Shown: positions 21,472 to 30,649 of the stretch, piece by piece
Layout of the letters: the number at the start of each line of letters is the position of its first letter
How positions within the stretch are numbered: position 1 is the stretch's first letter
Source of the DNA: Paracoccus sp. (in: a-proteobacteria)
GTDB lineage: Bacteria > Pseudomonadota > Alphaproteobacteria > Rhodobacterales > Rhodobacteraceae
Length of the DNA stretch: 64,000 bases
Direction: 5' to 3'
NCBI RefSeq assembly: GCF_030604785.1
Contig: NZ_JAUVVF010000008.1
Span: 1 to 64,000 of the forward strand
Notes under the pieces: model-generated
The model's input: only the letters and a program-made list of their open reading frames with translations
Database searches by the model: none
What the model was told of the DNA's origin: nothing
Made by a program: the position numbers and the translations under genes

Positions 21472-22379
21472 AACGCCCAGGCCGCGATCAGCGCCAGCGC
21501 GAGGATCGCCACGGCCTGGCGGTAGAGCCGCAGCGCGGTGGTAAGGTCCCCGGCGCCGGGATCGGCTGCGCCCGCGTTCAGCCACGGCTCGTCGGCCACC
21601 CGGTCGGCATAGACGCGCGGCCCCGACAGGCGGATGCCAAGCGCGCCCGCCATCGCCGCCTCGGGCCAGCCGGCATTGGGCGAGCGATGGGCCGATGCGT
21701 CACGCAGCGCGGTCGAGAAAGCCGCCCCCGCCCGCCGCCCGGCGGCCAGCGCCAGCAGCCCCGCCGTCAGCCGCGCGGGGATCAGGTTCGCCACATCGTC
21801 CAGCCTTGCGGCAAAGGCGCCGAAGGCCTCGTGTCTTGGGGTGCGGTGGCCGATCATGCTGTCCAGCGTGTTGATCGCCTTGTAGGCGGCGATGCCCGGC
21901 AAGCCGCCGATCGCGGCCCAGAAGAGGGGCGCGATCACGCCGTCGCTGGCGTTTTCGGCAAGGCTCTCGATGCTGGCGCGGGCAAGGGCCGGGCTGTCGG
22001 CGCGCGTGACGTCGCGGCCCACGATCATGGCGGTCGCCGCCCGCGCCTCGGCCAGGTCGCCCCGGCGCAGCGGGCGCAGCACCGCCCGCAGGTGATCGTC
22101 CAGCGACCGCGCCGCGACCAGCGGCCAGGCAAGGATCGCCGCCGCCCAGGGCCCCAGCCAGATCTGCAGCAGCGCGGCGGGCCATGCCGCCGCGCCGATC
22201 ACGACCAGCGCCGCAAGCGCGCCCTTGGCGCCCCGCGCGCGGCCTCGGTTCAGCGATCGATCCAACACCGCGATCAGGCGCCCCAGCCATGTCACCGGAT
22301 GCCCGATCCGGCGATAGAGCGCCTGCGGCCAGCCGATCAGCACATCGATCAGCAGCGCGATGGCCGCGATCATGGCCAT
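21468..22379 (-). CDS. cobD: Adenosylcobinamide-phosphate synthase (CbiB/CobD type)
   Basis: 303 residues. It is a polytopic membrane protein with family motifs HPVTWLGRLIAVLDRSLNRG near residue 27, ESLAENASDGVIAPLFWAAIGGLPGIAAYKAINTLDSMIGH near 140 and the C-terminal MAGALGIRLSGPRVY. It attaches aminopropanol phosphate to cobyric acid late in cobalamin synthesis. The longer open frame upstream is shadow of the neighbouring gene; the ATG at 22379 overlaps that gene's stop (TGATG). B12 is used nearby by NrdJ. Confidence 0.95.
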   Translation of the reverse strand: MAMIAAIALLIDVLIGWPQALYRRIGHPVTWLGRLIAVLDRSLNRGRARGAKGALAALVVIGAAAWPAALLQIWLGPWAAAILAWPLVAARSLDDHLRAVLRPLRRGDLAEARAATAMIVGRDVTRADSPALARASIESLAENASDGVIAPLFWAAIGGLPGIAAYKAINTLDSMIGHRTPRHEAFGAFAARLDDVANLIPARLTAGLLALAAGRRAGAAFSTALRDASAHRSPNAGWPEAAMAGALGIRLSGPRVYADRVADEPWLNAGAADPGAGDLTTALRLYRQAVAILALALIAAWAF

Positions 22380-22936
22380 CACGCATCCCCCGGCAGGGTC
22401 AGGTTCACGGCCTCGACCGCCCATTCCGCGCCCTCGGGGTCGATCCGGTGCAGGATGGTCAAGGACAGCGGCGCCACCGCGAAGGACAGCGCCCGCGCAC
22501 CCACCACCATCGCCAGGGCCGCGCGGACGGTCCCGGCATGGGCCACGATCAGCGTGCCGGGCGGCGCCTCGACCAGCGCGGGGCGGGCGCGGGCGGCCAT
22601 GTCGTGAAAGCTCTCGCCGCCTTGGGGCCGGTGGCGGGCCAGCGCCTCGGGGGATAGCGGTCCCAGATCGGGCAGGTCGGCGAGGGGCCGCCCCTCCCAT
22701 TCGCCCTGATCCTGCTCCAGCAGCGCGGGCAGGATGCGGTCGGGCGAAAGGCCAAGCGCATGGGCCGTTTGCAGGCAGCGCCGCGCCGGGCTGGACCAGA
22801 CCTGCGCCGGACGCCCGATCTGCGCCGCCATCCGGGCCAGCGCCGCGCGGTCCGAGCAATCGGCTTCGACCTCGCGCCGTCCGGTCACGAGGCCGCCGGT
22901 CAAAGCCGCGGCGTGGCGCAGGATCATCAGGCTCAT
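22379..22936 (-). CDS. Histidine phosphatase family protein, probable alpha-ribazole phosphatase
   Basis: 185 residues. The phosphoglycerate-mutase-like fold is shown by ILRHAAALTGG (catalytic His, residue about 8), VWSSPARRCLQTAHALG near 46 and the second catalytic HAGTVRAALAM near 131. The usual RHG is RHA here, as in many CobC-like proteins. Overlap with cobD suggests it removes the phosphate of alpha-ribazole phosphate or adenosylcobalamin phosphate. The function assignment is from context; the fold is secure. Confidence 0.82.
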   Translation of the reverse strand: MSLMILRHAAALTGGLVTGRREVEADCSDRAALARMAAQIGRPAQVWSSPARRCLQTAHALGLSPDRILPALLEQDQGEWEGRPLADLPDLGPLSPEALARHRPQGGESFHDMAARARPALVEAPPGTLIVAHAGTVRAALAMVVGARALSFAVAPLSLTILHRIDPEGAEWAVEAVNLTLPGDA

Positions 22937-23033
22937 TGCGTCCTCCGCTGGATCGCGCGCACCATGCGGCGGCCGCGCGCCAAGGGCAAGACGGACCGAT
23001 TGACGCCGCCCCCCGGCCGGATGCAGGCTGGTC

Positions 23034-23063
23034 TTGACGCGGAGGGGATGGCCGCGCTATCCA
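23034..23063 (+). promoter_or_regulatory. Sigma-70-type promoter of the leucine-degradation operon
   Basis: TTGACG at 23034-23039 and TATCCA at 23058-23063 with 18 bases between them. Its predicted transcription start falls inside the palindrome that follows. Confidence 0.45.
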
Positions 23064-23088
23064 TTAAATGAACGAACGTTCATTTAAT
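23063..23088. promoter_or_regulatory. Perfect 26-bp palindrome, likely TetR-type operator
   Basis: Twelve-base perfect arms (ATTAAATGAACG and its complement) are separated by AA. It overlaps the -10 box and start point of the promoter and ends 25 bp before the isovaleryl-CoA dehydrogenase start. The GAACG/CGTTC core resembles operators of TetR-family repressors that sense acyl-CoA. No regulator gene lies beside it. Confidence 0.7.
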
Positions 23089-23113
23089 ATCGGCAGCAGG
23101 AGGGGGCTTGCGG

Positions 23114-24274
23114 ATGTTCACGCGGGGCATGGAATTCGACCTGGGCGAGGATGTGAACGCGCTGCGCGAGATGGTGCATCGCTGGTCGCAGGACCGCGTG
23201 AAGCCGCTGGCCACGGCGACCGACCGCGACAACGCCTTTCCCAACGAACTCTGGCCCGAAATGGGCGAGCTGGGCCTTCTGGGCATCACCGTGCCCGAGG
23301 AATTCGGCGGCGCCGGGATGGGCTATCTGGCCCATGTCATCGCGACCGAGGAAATCGCGCGCGCCAGCGCCTCGATCAGCCTGTCCTATGGCGCGCATTC
23401 GAACCTGTGCGTGAACCAGATCAAGCTGAACGGCACCGACGCGCAGCGCGCGAAATACCTGCCCAAGCTGTGCAGCGGCCAGAATGTCGGTGCGCTGGCC
23501 ATGTCCGAGGAGGGCGCGGGCAGCGATGTCGTCGGCATGAAGCTGCGCGGCGAGAAGCGCGGCGACGCCTATGTGCTGAACGGCAGCAAATATTGGATCA
23601 CGAACGCCCCCGATGCCGATGTGCTGGTCGTCTATGCCAAGACCGACCCCGAGGCGGGCAGCAAGGGCATCACCGCCTTTATCGTCGAACGCGGGATGCC
23701 CGGTTTCTCGACCGGGCCGCATTTCGACAAGCTGGGGATGCGCGGCTCGAATACGGGCGAGCTGATCTTCGAGAACTGCACCATTCCCGCCGAGAACGTG
23801 CTGGGCGCCGAGGGCAAGGGCGTGCGCGTGCTGATGTCGGGTCTGGATTACGAGCGCGTCGTTCTGGCCGGGATCGGCACGGGCATCATGGCCGCCTGCC
23901 TTGACGAGGTGCTGCCCTATCTGCGCGACCGCAAGCAGTTCGGCCAGCCGATCGGGTCCTTCCAGCTGATGCAGGGCAAGATCGCCGACATGTATGTCGC
24001 GCTGAACACCGCCCGCGCCTATGTCTACGAGGTCGCGCGCGCCTGTGATGCGGGCAAGGTCACGCGGCAGGATGCGGCGGGCGCGGTCCTTTACGCCAGC
24101 GAACAGGCGATGGTGCAGGCGCATCAGGCAGTGCAGGCGCTTGGCGGGGCGGGGTTCCTCAATGACAGCGTGGTCAGCCGGCTGTTCCGCGACGCCAAGC
24201 TCATGGAGATCGGCGCCGGCACCAGCGAGATCCGCCGCATGCTGATCGGACGCGAGCTGATGGGGCTGGTCTGA
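23114..24274 (+). CDS. ivd: Isovaleryl-CoA dehydrogenase
   Basis: 386 residues. It is an acyl-CoA dehydrogenase with the FAD-binding [13 protein letters not shown] near 130 and [17 protein letters not shown] near 167. The catalytic Glu lies in [17 protein letters not shown] at about residue 247, the position used by isovaleryl-CoA dehydrogenases rather than the late Glu of other members. It oxidises isovaleryl-CoA to 3-methylcrotonyl-CoA. GCAGGAGGG precedes the ATG; a TTG at 23108 is an alternative. Linked carboxylase, lyase and hydratase genes downstream confirm the pathway. Confidence 0.95.
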   Translation: MFTRGMEFDLGEDVNALREMVHRWSQDRVKPLATATDRDNAFPNELWPEMGELGLLGITVPEEFGGAGMGYLAHVIATEEIARASASISLSYGAHSNLCVNQIKLNGTDAQRAKYLPKLCSGQNVGALAMSEEGAGSDVVGMKLRGEKRGDAYVLNGSKYWITNAPDADVLVVYAKTDPEAGSKGITAFIVERGMPGFSTGPHFDKLGMRGSNTGELIFENCTIPAENVLGAEGKGVRVLMSGLDYERVVLAGIGTGIMAACLDEVLPYLRDRKQFGQPIGSFQLMQGKIADMYVALNTARAYVYEVARACDAGKVTRQDAAGAVLYASEQAMVQAHQAVQALGGAGFLNDSVVSRLFRDAKLMEIGAGTSEIRRMLIGRELMGLV

Positions 24275-24771
24275 TGCGTGCGCTGGCCCTGGTGCTGGTC
24301 CTTGCGGCGCCGGCGGCGGCGCAGGACGCGCCCGCCTTCGACGCGGCGTCGGTCGATGCCTGCCTCGCGCGGAATGCGGGCGATGACGACCGCCCGGAAA
24401 GCTGCATCGGTCTTGCGGCCAATGCCTGCATGGAGCAGCCGGGCGGCTATTCCACCGTCGGCATGGGCTACTGCCTCTCGCAGGAGGTTGAGCATTGGGA
24501 CGGGCTACTGAACGCGGCCTATCGCGACGTGATGGCGGCGGCAAAGGAGGCGGATGCAGAAATGGCCGAACTGGGCTCGGCCGCCGAGAAGCAGGAGCCT
24601 GCGCTTCGCGAGATGCAGCGCCGCTGGATCGCCTATCGCGACGCCGCCTGCGCCTATGAACGGACGCGTTGGGGCGGGGGCACCGGCGGGTCGACGGGCG
24701 CGGCGCAATGCCTGCTGGAACTGACCGCGCGACAGGCCCTGTGGCTGCGCGGCTATCAGCGGCAGATGTGA
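24274..24771 (+). CDS. LprI-like (DUF1311) secreted protein
   Basis: 165 residues. A signal peptide ([17 protein letters not shown]) is followed by a Cys-rich region and a C-terminal LprI/DUF1311 segment (LNAAYRDVMAAAKEAD, RRWIAYRDAACAYERTRWGGG, AAQCLLELTARQALWL). Four or more Cys suggest disulfides in the periplasm. LprI of mycobacteria inhibits lysozyme, but DUF1311 proteins are varied. It overlaps ivd and the next gene by one base each, so it is embedded in a catabolic operon with no evident metabolic reason. Confidence 0.85.
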   Translation: MRALALVLVLAAPAAAQDAPAFDAASVDACLARNAGDDDRPESCIGLAANACMEQPGGYSTVGMGYCLSQEVEHWDGLLNAAYRDVMAAAKEADAEMAELGSAAEKQEPALREMQRRWIAYRDAACAYERTRWGGGTGGSTGAAQCLLELTARQALWLRGYQRQM

Positions 24772-26297
24772 TGCTGACCGGCACCGATCACGACGCGCTC
24801 TGCCGCGACTTTTGCTGGAGCTTTCCGGCGCGGCTGAACATGGCCGGTCAATGCCTCGGCCATGATCCCGACCGCGTGGCGATCATCGAACATGACGGCC
24901 AGCCCCGGCCCGTCACCTTTGGCGAACTGGCCGCCATGACCGACCGGCTGGCCCATGCGCTGGACGTCGCGCCGGGCGAGCGCGTCGCGATCCTGCGGAC
25001 ACAATCGGCCTGGACGGCGGCGGCGCATCTGGCGGTCTGGAAATCGGCGGCGATCTCGATCCCGCTCTTCAAGCTGTTCGGGCCCGAGGCTCTGGCCCTG
25101 CGCCTGAACGATGCGGGCGCGCGGATCGTCGTGACCGACCCCGAGGGGCGCGCCATGCTGGCCCCGTTTCCCGACCTGCGCGTGATCGTCCCCGAAGAGG
25201 GGCTGCCCGAGGCCGGTCCCTTCGCCACGCGCGAGACGGGCCCCGACGATCCCGCCGTGCTGATCTACACCTCCGGCACGACCGGCGCACCCAAGGGGGC
25301 GCTGCATGGCCACCGGATGCTGACCGGCCATCTGCCGGGCGTCGAGATGAGCCATGACCTGCTGGGCCAGCCCGGCGACGTGATCTGGACGCCTGCCGAC
25401 TGGGCCTGGATCGGGGGGCTTTTCGACGTCGCGATGCCCGGCCTTGCGCTTGGCGTGCCGGTCGTCGCCTCGCGCATGGCGCGCTTCCAGCCCGAAGCCG
25501 TGGCCGCCCTGATCGCCAATTGCGCCATCCGCAACATCTTCTTCCCGCCGACCGCGCTGAAGATGCTCAAGGCCGCCGATATCAGCCTGTCGGGCCTGCG
25601 CAGCGTCGCCTCGGGCGGCGAGCCTCTGGGCGCCGAGATGCTGGAATGGGGGCGCCGCGCGCTTGGCCTCACGATCAACGAATTCTACGGCCAGACCGAA
25701 TGCAACATGGTCGCCTCGTCCTCGGGGGCGATGTTTCCTTCCCGCCCCGGCGCCTTCGGCAAGCCCGTGCCGGGTTTCGAGATCCGCATCATCGACGAGG
25801 ACGGCAACCCGACCGACGGCGAAGGCGATATCGCCATCCGGCGCGGCGCGGGCAGCATGATGCTGGGCTATTGGCAGAACCCGCAGGCGACCGAGGCCAA
25901 GTTCCGCGGCGAATGGATGGTCACGGGCGACCGCGGCGTCATCGAGGACGGCTATATCCGCTTTGTCGGACGCGACGACGACGTGATCACCTCGGCCGGC
26001 TACCGCATCGGCCCGTCCGAGATCGAGGACGTGCTGCTGACCCATCCCGCCGTCGCGCAGGCGGGCGTGATCGGCAAGCCCTGTCCGCTGCGCACGCAGA
26101 TCGTCAAGGCCTATGTCGTGCTACGGCCCGGCCATGCGCCCTCGGATGCGCTGGCCGCCGCGTTGCAGGATCACGCGCGGCGCCTGTCGGCTGCGCATTC
26201 CTATCCGCGCGAGATCGCCTTTCTGGACGCGCTGCCGCTGACGGTGACCGGCAAGGTCATGCGCCGCGAATTGCGCGCCATGGCCGAGGCCGAATGA
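24771..26297 (+). CDS. AMP-forming acyl-CoA synthetase
   Basis: 508 residues. The ANL-superfamily motifs are present: P-loop-like YTSGTTGAPKGALHGHRML near 166, INEFYGQTECNMV near 303, MVTGDRGVIEDGYIRFVGRDDDVI near 383 and the catalytic Lys at GKVMRRELR close to the end. It activates a short or medium-chain acid to its CoA thioester. Position between ivd and mcc suggests isovalerate or a related branched acid as substrate, an inference. The start overlaps the stop of the LprI-like gene (TGATG). Confidence 0.92.
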   Translation: MLTGTDHDALCRDFCWSFPARLNMAGQCLGHDPDRVAIIEHDGQPRPVTFGELAAMTDRLAHALDVAPGERVAILRTQSAWTAAAHLAVWKSAAISIPLFKLFGPEALALRLNDAGARIVVTDPEGRAMLAPFPDLRVIVPEEGLPEAGPFATRETGPDDPAVLIYTSGTTGAPKGALHGHRMLTGHLPGVEMSHDLLGQPGDVIWTPADWAWIGGLFDVAMPGLALGVPVVASRMARFQPEAVAALIANCAIRNIFFPPTALKMLKAADISLSGLRSVASGGEPLGAEMLEWGRRALGLTINEFYGQTECNMVASSSGAMFPSRPGAFGKPVPGFEIRIIDEDGNPTDGEGDIAIRRGAGSMMLGYWQNPQATEAKFRGEWMVTGDRGVIEDGYIRFVGRDDDVITSAGYRIGPSEIEDVLLTHPAVAQAGVIGKPCPLRTQIVKAYVVLRPGHAPSDALAAALQDHARRLSAAHSYPREIAFLDALPLTVTGKVMRRELRAMAEAE

Positions 26298-26317
26298 TGC
26301 GCGCGCGGCTCATGGTG

Positions 26318-26929
26318 TCAGAAGCGCAGGACGTAGGACAGGCCCATCGCCACCGGGTCGATCCGCGCCTCGCCCAGTCCGGCGCCGTTCAGGCGCAGAT
26401 CGGGTTGCAGGTCCAGCCAGCGGATCTCGGTCCGGATTGCGCCGCGCGGGCCGACCGCGACATCCAGCCCGGCCTGAAGTGCCAGCCCCCATTCGTCGGA
26501 CAGATCCAGCGCCGCGCCCTGCAACAGGCCCGTCCCCTGCGCGCGAGAGAATTGCACATGCGCCAGCCCGATCCCCGCAAAGGGCGTCAGTCGGTCGCTC
26601 ACGGGGTGGTGATATTGCAGCGACAGGATCGCGGGGCTTTGCCGGAAGCTGCCGATCGTGCCGCGACCCTGCAGCTCGATCTGGTGGCGAAAGGGCGCGG
26701 ACAGCATCAGCTCCGCCCCCAGCCGGTCGGTCAGCGCATGGCCGATCGTCACGAAGGGCCGCGTGTCGGCGTCGATGTCCAGCGTCGCACCGATCACGGT
26801 GCCGTTCTCGGCGGGCGGCTCGACCCGGGCCAGCCCCAGCCCGACAAACCAGTCACCGGCCTGACGCGCATCGGCCTGTCCGCCCAGTATCAGCGCGGCC
26901 AGTGCCGCCATCATCACCATCTTCATCAT
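26318..26929 (-). CDS. OmpW-like outer membrane beta-barrel protein
   Basis: 203 residues from the ATG at 26929, which has GAGGG five bases upstream. A signal peptide (MVMMAALAALILGGQADA) is followed by alternating strands, ending in SYVLRF with a C-terminal Phe typical of BAM substrates. Motifs such as DTRPFVTIGHALTDRLGAELMLSAPFRHQI and LTPFAGIGLAH fit the OmpW family of small hydrophobic-channel barrels. It lies antisense between the acyl-CoA synthetase and mccB, interrupting the operon. Confidence 0.82.
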   Translation of the reverse strand: MMKMVMMAALAALILGGQADARQAGDWFVGLGLARVEPPAENGTVIGATLDIDADTRPFVTIGHALTDRLGAELMLSAPFRHQIELQGRGTIGSFRQSPAILSLQYHHPVSDRLTPFAGIGLAHVQFSRAQGTGLLQGAALDLSDEWGLALQAGLDVAVGPRGAIRTEIRWLDLQPDLRLNGAGLGEARIDPVAMGLSYVLRF

Positions 26930-27066
26930 GACCACCCTCGTCGCGGCAACCCATCGTCCGCGATCTGTCGGCATCGTCCGCAGGACCGCGCCGAAATCAA
27001 GTCCGGAACCCGTGCTGCCAACCCGTTGCGCGCGATCCCGTCCCATCTGTTGCAAAAGGCCCGCCC

Positions 27067-28671
27067 ATGAAGCTGAGATCCGCTGCCCTGACCAGTTCGG
27101 ACGCCTATCGCGCCAACCGAGCGGCGCATCTTGAGATGCTTGCCACCATCCGCGAGGCCGCCGAGGCGGCCGCCGCCGGAGGGGGCGCGCGGGCGCTGGA
27201 GCGTCATGTCAGCCGCGGCAAGATGCCCCCGCGCGAGAGGGTCGCGAACCTGCTGGACCCGGGCAGCCCGTTTCTCGAGATCGGCGCGACTGCGGCGCAT
27301 GGCATGTATGACGGCGCGGCCCCCTGCGCGGGCGTGATCGCGGGCGTGGGCCGCATCCACGGGCAGGATGTGATGGTCGTGGCCAATGACGCGACCGTCA
27401 AGGGCGGCACCTATTACCCGATGACGGTCAAGAAGCACCTGCGCGCGCAGGAGATCGCCGAGGAATGCCATCTGCCCTGCCTCTATCTGGTCGATAGCGG
27501 CGGCGCGAACCTGCCCAACCAGGACGAGGTCTTTCCCGACCGAGACCATTTCGGCCGGATCTTCTACAACCAGGCCCGGATGAGCGCCAAGGGCATCCCG
27601 CAGATCGCGGTCGTGATGGGGTCCTGCACCGCGGGCGGCGCCTACGTGCCGGCCATGTCGGATGTCACGATCATCGTGAAGGGGCAGGGGACGATCTTTC
27701 TGGCCGGTCCCCCCCTGGTCAAGGCCGCGACGGGCGAGGTCGTCACCGCCGAGGATCTGGGCGGCGGCGATGTCCATACCCGCCTGTCGGGCGTGGCCGA
27801 TTACCTGGCCGAGGATGACGCCCATGCGCTGGCCATGGCGCGCCGCGCGGTCAGCCATCTGAACCGCCGCCGCCCCGAGACGGTGCTGTGGCAATCGCCC
27901 GAGGCGCCCGCCTATGACGCGGACGAGATCCTGGGAGTCGTGCCCGCCGATCTGCGTACGCCCTACGACATCCGCGAGGTGATCGCGCGGGTCGTGGACG
28001 GCTCGCGGCTGGACGAGTTCAAGGCCCGCTTCGGCGAGACGCTGGTGACGGGATTTGCCCATGTCGAGGGCTGCCCGGTCGGCATCGTCGCCAATAACGG
28101 CGTGCTGTTTTCGGAGGCCGCGCAGAAGGGCGCGCATTTCATCGAATTGTGCAGCCAGCGCGGCATTCCGCTGGTCTTCCTGCAGAACATCACCGGCTTC
28201 ATGGTCGGCCGCAAATACGAGAACGAGGGCATCGCCCGGCATGGCGCCAAGATGGTGACGGCGGTGGCCACGACCTCGGTCCCGAAGATCACGATGCTGG
28301 TTGGCGGCAGCTTCGGCGCCGGCAATTACGGCATGGCGGGGCGGGCCTATGGGCCGCGCTTCCTGTGGACCTGGCCCAACAGCCGCATCAGCGTGATGGG
28401 CGGCGAGCAGGCAGCGGGCGTTCTGGCGACCGTGCGCCGTGAGGGGATCGAGCGCGCGGGCGGTTCCTGGTCCCCCGAGGAGGAGGCCGCCTTCAAGCGC
28501 CCGACCATCGAGATGTTCGAGCGGCAGAGCCATCCGCTCTATGCCTCGGCGCGGCTTTGGGATGACGGGATCGTGGATCCGCGCAAGACGCGCGAGGTTC
28601 TGGCGCTGTCGCTCAGAGCCTCGCTGAACGCGCCGGTCGAGCCGACGCGCTTCGGTCTCTTCCGGATGTGA
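27067..28671 (+). CDS. mccB: Methylcrotonyl-CoA carboxylase beta (carboxyltransferase) subunit
   Basis: 534 residues, the normal MccB length. There is an N-terminal carboxyltransferase lobe ([39 protein letters not shown]) and a C-terminal lobe ([47 protein letters not shown]). It transfers CO2 from biotin to 3-methylcrotonyl-CoA, giving 3-methylglutaconyl-CoA. The partner alpha subunit is 52 bp downstream. Sequence details such as [18 protein letters not shown] favour MCC over propionyl-CoA carboxylase. Confidence 0.95.
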   Translation: MKLRSAALTSSDAYRANRAAHLEMLATIREAAEAAAAGGGARALERHVSRGKMPPRERVANLLDPGSPFLEIGATAAHGMYDGAAPCAGVIAGVGRIHGQDVMVVANDATVKGGTYYPMTVKKHLRAQEIAEECHLPCLYLVDSGGANLPNQDEVFPDRDHFGRIFYNQARMSAKGIPQIAVVMGSCTAGGAYVPAMSDVTIIVKGQGTIFLAGPPLVKAATGEVVTAEDLGGGDVHTRLSGVADYLAEDDAHALAMARRAVSHLNRRRPETVLWQSPEAPAYDADEILGVVPADLRTPYDIREVIARVVDGSRLDEFKARFGETLVTGFAHVEGCPVGIVANNGVLFSEAAQKGAHFIELCSQRGIPLVFLQNITGFMVGRKYENEGIARHGAKMVTAVATTSVPKITMLVGGSFGAGNYGMAGRAYGPRFLWTWPNSRISVMGGEQAAGVLATVRREGIERAGGSWSPEEEAAFKRPTIEMFERQSHPLYASARLWDDGIVDPRKTREVLALSLRASLNAPVEPTRFGLFRM

Positions 28672-28723
28672 GGGGGCGGCGTCGCATGGGTATTTGGACA
28701 ACGAAGAAGGGGAGGGCGCGGCT

Positions 28724-30649
28724 GTGTTCGACAAGATCCTGATCGCCAATCGCGGCGAGATCGCCTGCCGCGTGATCGATACCTGCCGCAGGCTGGGCGT
28801 GGCGACGGTGGCGGTGTTTTCGGATGCCGACCGCGAGGCGCGGCATGTCTTCATGGCCGACGAGGCCGTTGGGCTGGGCGGGGCCGCGCCCGCCGACAGC
28901 TATCTGCGCGGCGATGCCATCATCGCGGCCGCGCGCGCCACCGGGGCGCAGGCCATCCATCCGGGCTACGGGTTCCTGTCCGAGAACCCCGATTTCGTCG
29001 AGGCGGTCGAGGCGGCGGGGCTGGTCTTCATCGGACCCTCGGCGGCCGCGATCCGGGCGATGGGGCTGAAGGATGCCGCCAAGGCCCTGATGGAGAAGGC
29101 GGGCGTTCCCGTCGTGCCGGGCTATCACGGTGCGGACCAATCGCCCGAGCGGCTGGCCGCCGAGGCCGGGAGGATCGGCTATCCGGTGCTGATCAAGGCC
29201 GTGGCCGGGGGCGGGGGCAAGGGGATGCGCCTGGTCGAGGACCCGGCGCGGTTCGCCCAGGCGCTGGAAAGCGCGCGGTCCGAGGCGCAGGGCGCCTTTG
29301 GCAACCCGGATGTGCTGGTCGAGAAATATGTTCTGCAACCGCGCCATATCGAGGTTCAGGTCTTCGGCGACGGCCGTAGCGCCGTGCATCTGTTCGAACG
29401 CGATTGTTCGCTGCAGCGTCGCCACCAGAAGGTGATCGAGGCGGCCCCCGCCCCCGGCATGACCCCCGAGATGCGCGCCGCGATGGGGGATGCCGCCGTG
29501 CGCGCCGCCGAGGCGATCGGCTATTCCGGCGCCGGCACGATCGAGTTCATCGTCGATGGCAGCCGGGGCCTGCGCCCGAACGGGTTCTGGTTCATGGAGA
29601 TGAACACCCGCCTGCAGGTCGAGCATCCCGTCACCGAGGCCGTCACCGGGATCGATCTGGTCGAATGGCAGCTGCGCGTCGCCTCGGGCGAGGGGCTGCC
29701 CGCGCGGCAGGACGAGATCGCCATCACCGGCCATGCCTTCGAGGCGCGGCTTTACGCCGAGGATGTGCCCGCCGGTTTCCTGCCCGCGACGGGCACGCTG
29801 GCGCATCTGCGTTTCCCCGATGGCGCGCGGATCGAGACCGGCGTGCGCGCGGGCGACCGGATCAGTCCCTGGTATGACCCGATGATCGCCAAGGTGATCA
29901 CCCATGGTCCGACCCGTGCCATCGCGCTGCGCGCGCTGGAGCGTGCGCTGCGGCAGACCGAGGTGGCGGGTTCGGTGACCAATCTCGATTTCCTGGTCGC
30001 GCTGGCGCGCCATGAGGGGTTTGGCCGGGGCGAGGTCGATACCGGCCTGATCGCGCGCGATCTGGACGGCCTTATGGCGCAATCCGAACCCGACGGAGCG
30101 GCGCTGGCTCTGGGCGTGATCGGGCTGGCGGGGCTGGAGGATCCGGCCATGCGCGGCGGGACGGTCCTGTGGCAGCCCCTGCGGCGCAGCATCGCCTGGG
30201 AGGGGGGGCACGCGATCCTTGAGGTTCTGGGACCGGGCGCCGCGCGCGTCACGCTGGAGAGCGGCAGCCACGAGGTCCGCTGGCATGGCGGACGCTGGTG
30301 GGTGGATGACCGGCCCCATCCCGCGCGCATCGTCCGCCATGACGCGGGCGTCGGCGTCTTCGGGGCGGGCCGGGTGCATCTGGTGGCGCTTGACCCGCTG
30401 GAGCGTGCCGGAGCCGATGCGGGCGGCGAGGCGCTGACGCGCGCCCCGATGCCCGGCCTGCTGCGTGCCGTCGATGTGGTCGCGGGCCAGTCCGTTCAGG
30501 CGGGCGACCGTCTGGCCGTGCTGGAGGCGATGAAGATGGAACACAGCCTGACGGCCAGCCGTGACGGCGTGGTGGCCGAGGTTCTGGCCCGCCCCGGCGA
30601 TCAGGTCGAGGCCGGCGCCCCCCTGATCCGGCTGGAGGAGGTCGCATGA
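28724..30649 (+). CDS. mccA: Methylcrotonyl-CoA carboxylase alpha (biotin) subunit
   Basis: 641 residues from a GTG start with GGGGAGG upstream; a TTG at 28694 is in frame but lacks one. The biotin carboxylase domain begins FDKILIANRGEIACRVI; the ATP-grasp part holds KAVAGGGGKGMRLV and MEMNTRLQVEHPVTEAVTG; the biotinyl Lys is at about residue 604 in LEAMKMEHSLTA. It carboxylates its own biotin with bicarbonate and ATP and hands CO2 to MccB. The stop overlaps the next start by four bases. Confidence 0.96.
   Translation: MFDKILIANRGEIACRVIDTCRRLGVATVAVFSDADREARHVFMADEAVGLGGAAPADSYLRGDAIIAAARATGAQAIHPGYGFLSENPDFVEAVEAAGLVFIGPSAAAIRAMGLKDAAKALMEKAGVPVVPGYHGADQSPERLAAEAGRIGYPVLIKAVAGGGGKGMRLVEDPARFAQALESARSEAQGAFGNPDVLVEKYVLQPRHIEVQVFGDGRSAVHLFERDCSLQRRHQKVIEAAPAPGMTPEMRAAMGDAAVRAAEAIGYSGAGTIEFIVDGSRGLRPNGFWFMEMNTRLQVEHPVTEAVTGIDLVEWQLRVASGEGLPARQDEIAITGHAFEARLYAEDVPAGFLPATGTLAHLRFPDGARIETGVRAGDRISPWYDPMIAKVITHGPTRAIALRALERALRQTEVAGSVTNLDFLVALARHEGFGRGEVDTGLIARDLDGLMAQSEPDGAALALGVIGLAGLEDPAMRGGTVLWQPLRRSIAWEGGHAILEVLGPGAARVTLESGSHEVRWHGGRWWVDDRPHPARIVRHDAGVGVFGAGRVHLVALDPLERAGADAGGEALTRAPMPGLLRAVDVVAGQSVQAGDRLAVLEAMKMEHSLTASRDGVVAEVLARPGDQVEAGAPLIRLEEVA

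Noticed and set aside
22990..23045. A cobalamin-riboswitch-like box (GTCAAGACCAGCCTGCAT) on the minus strand before the cobalamin phosphatase
   Set aside because: It resembles the B12 box only with a two-base gap, and the conserved GCCCCCGCAACTGT core that should precede it is missing. The same bases are better explained by the promoter of the leucine operon.
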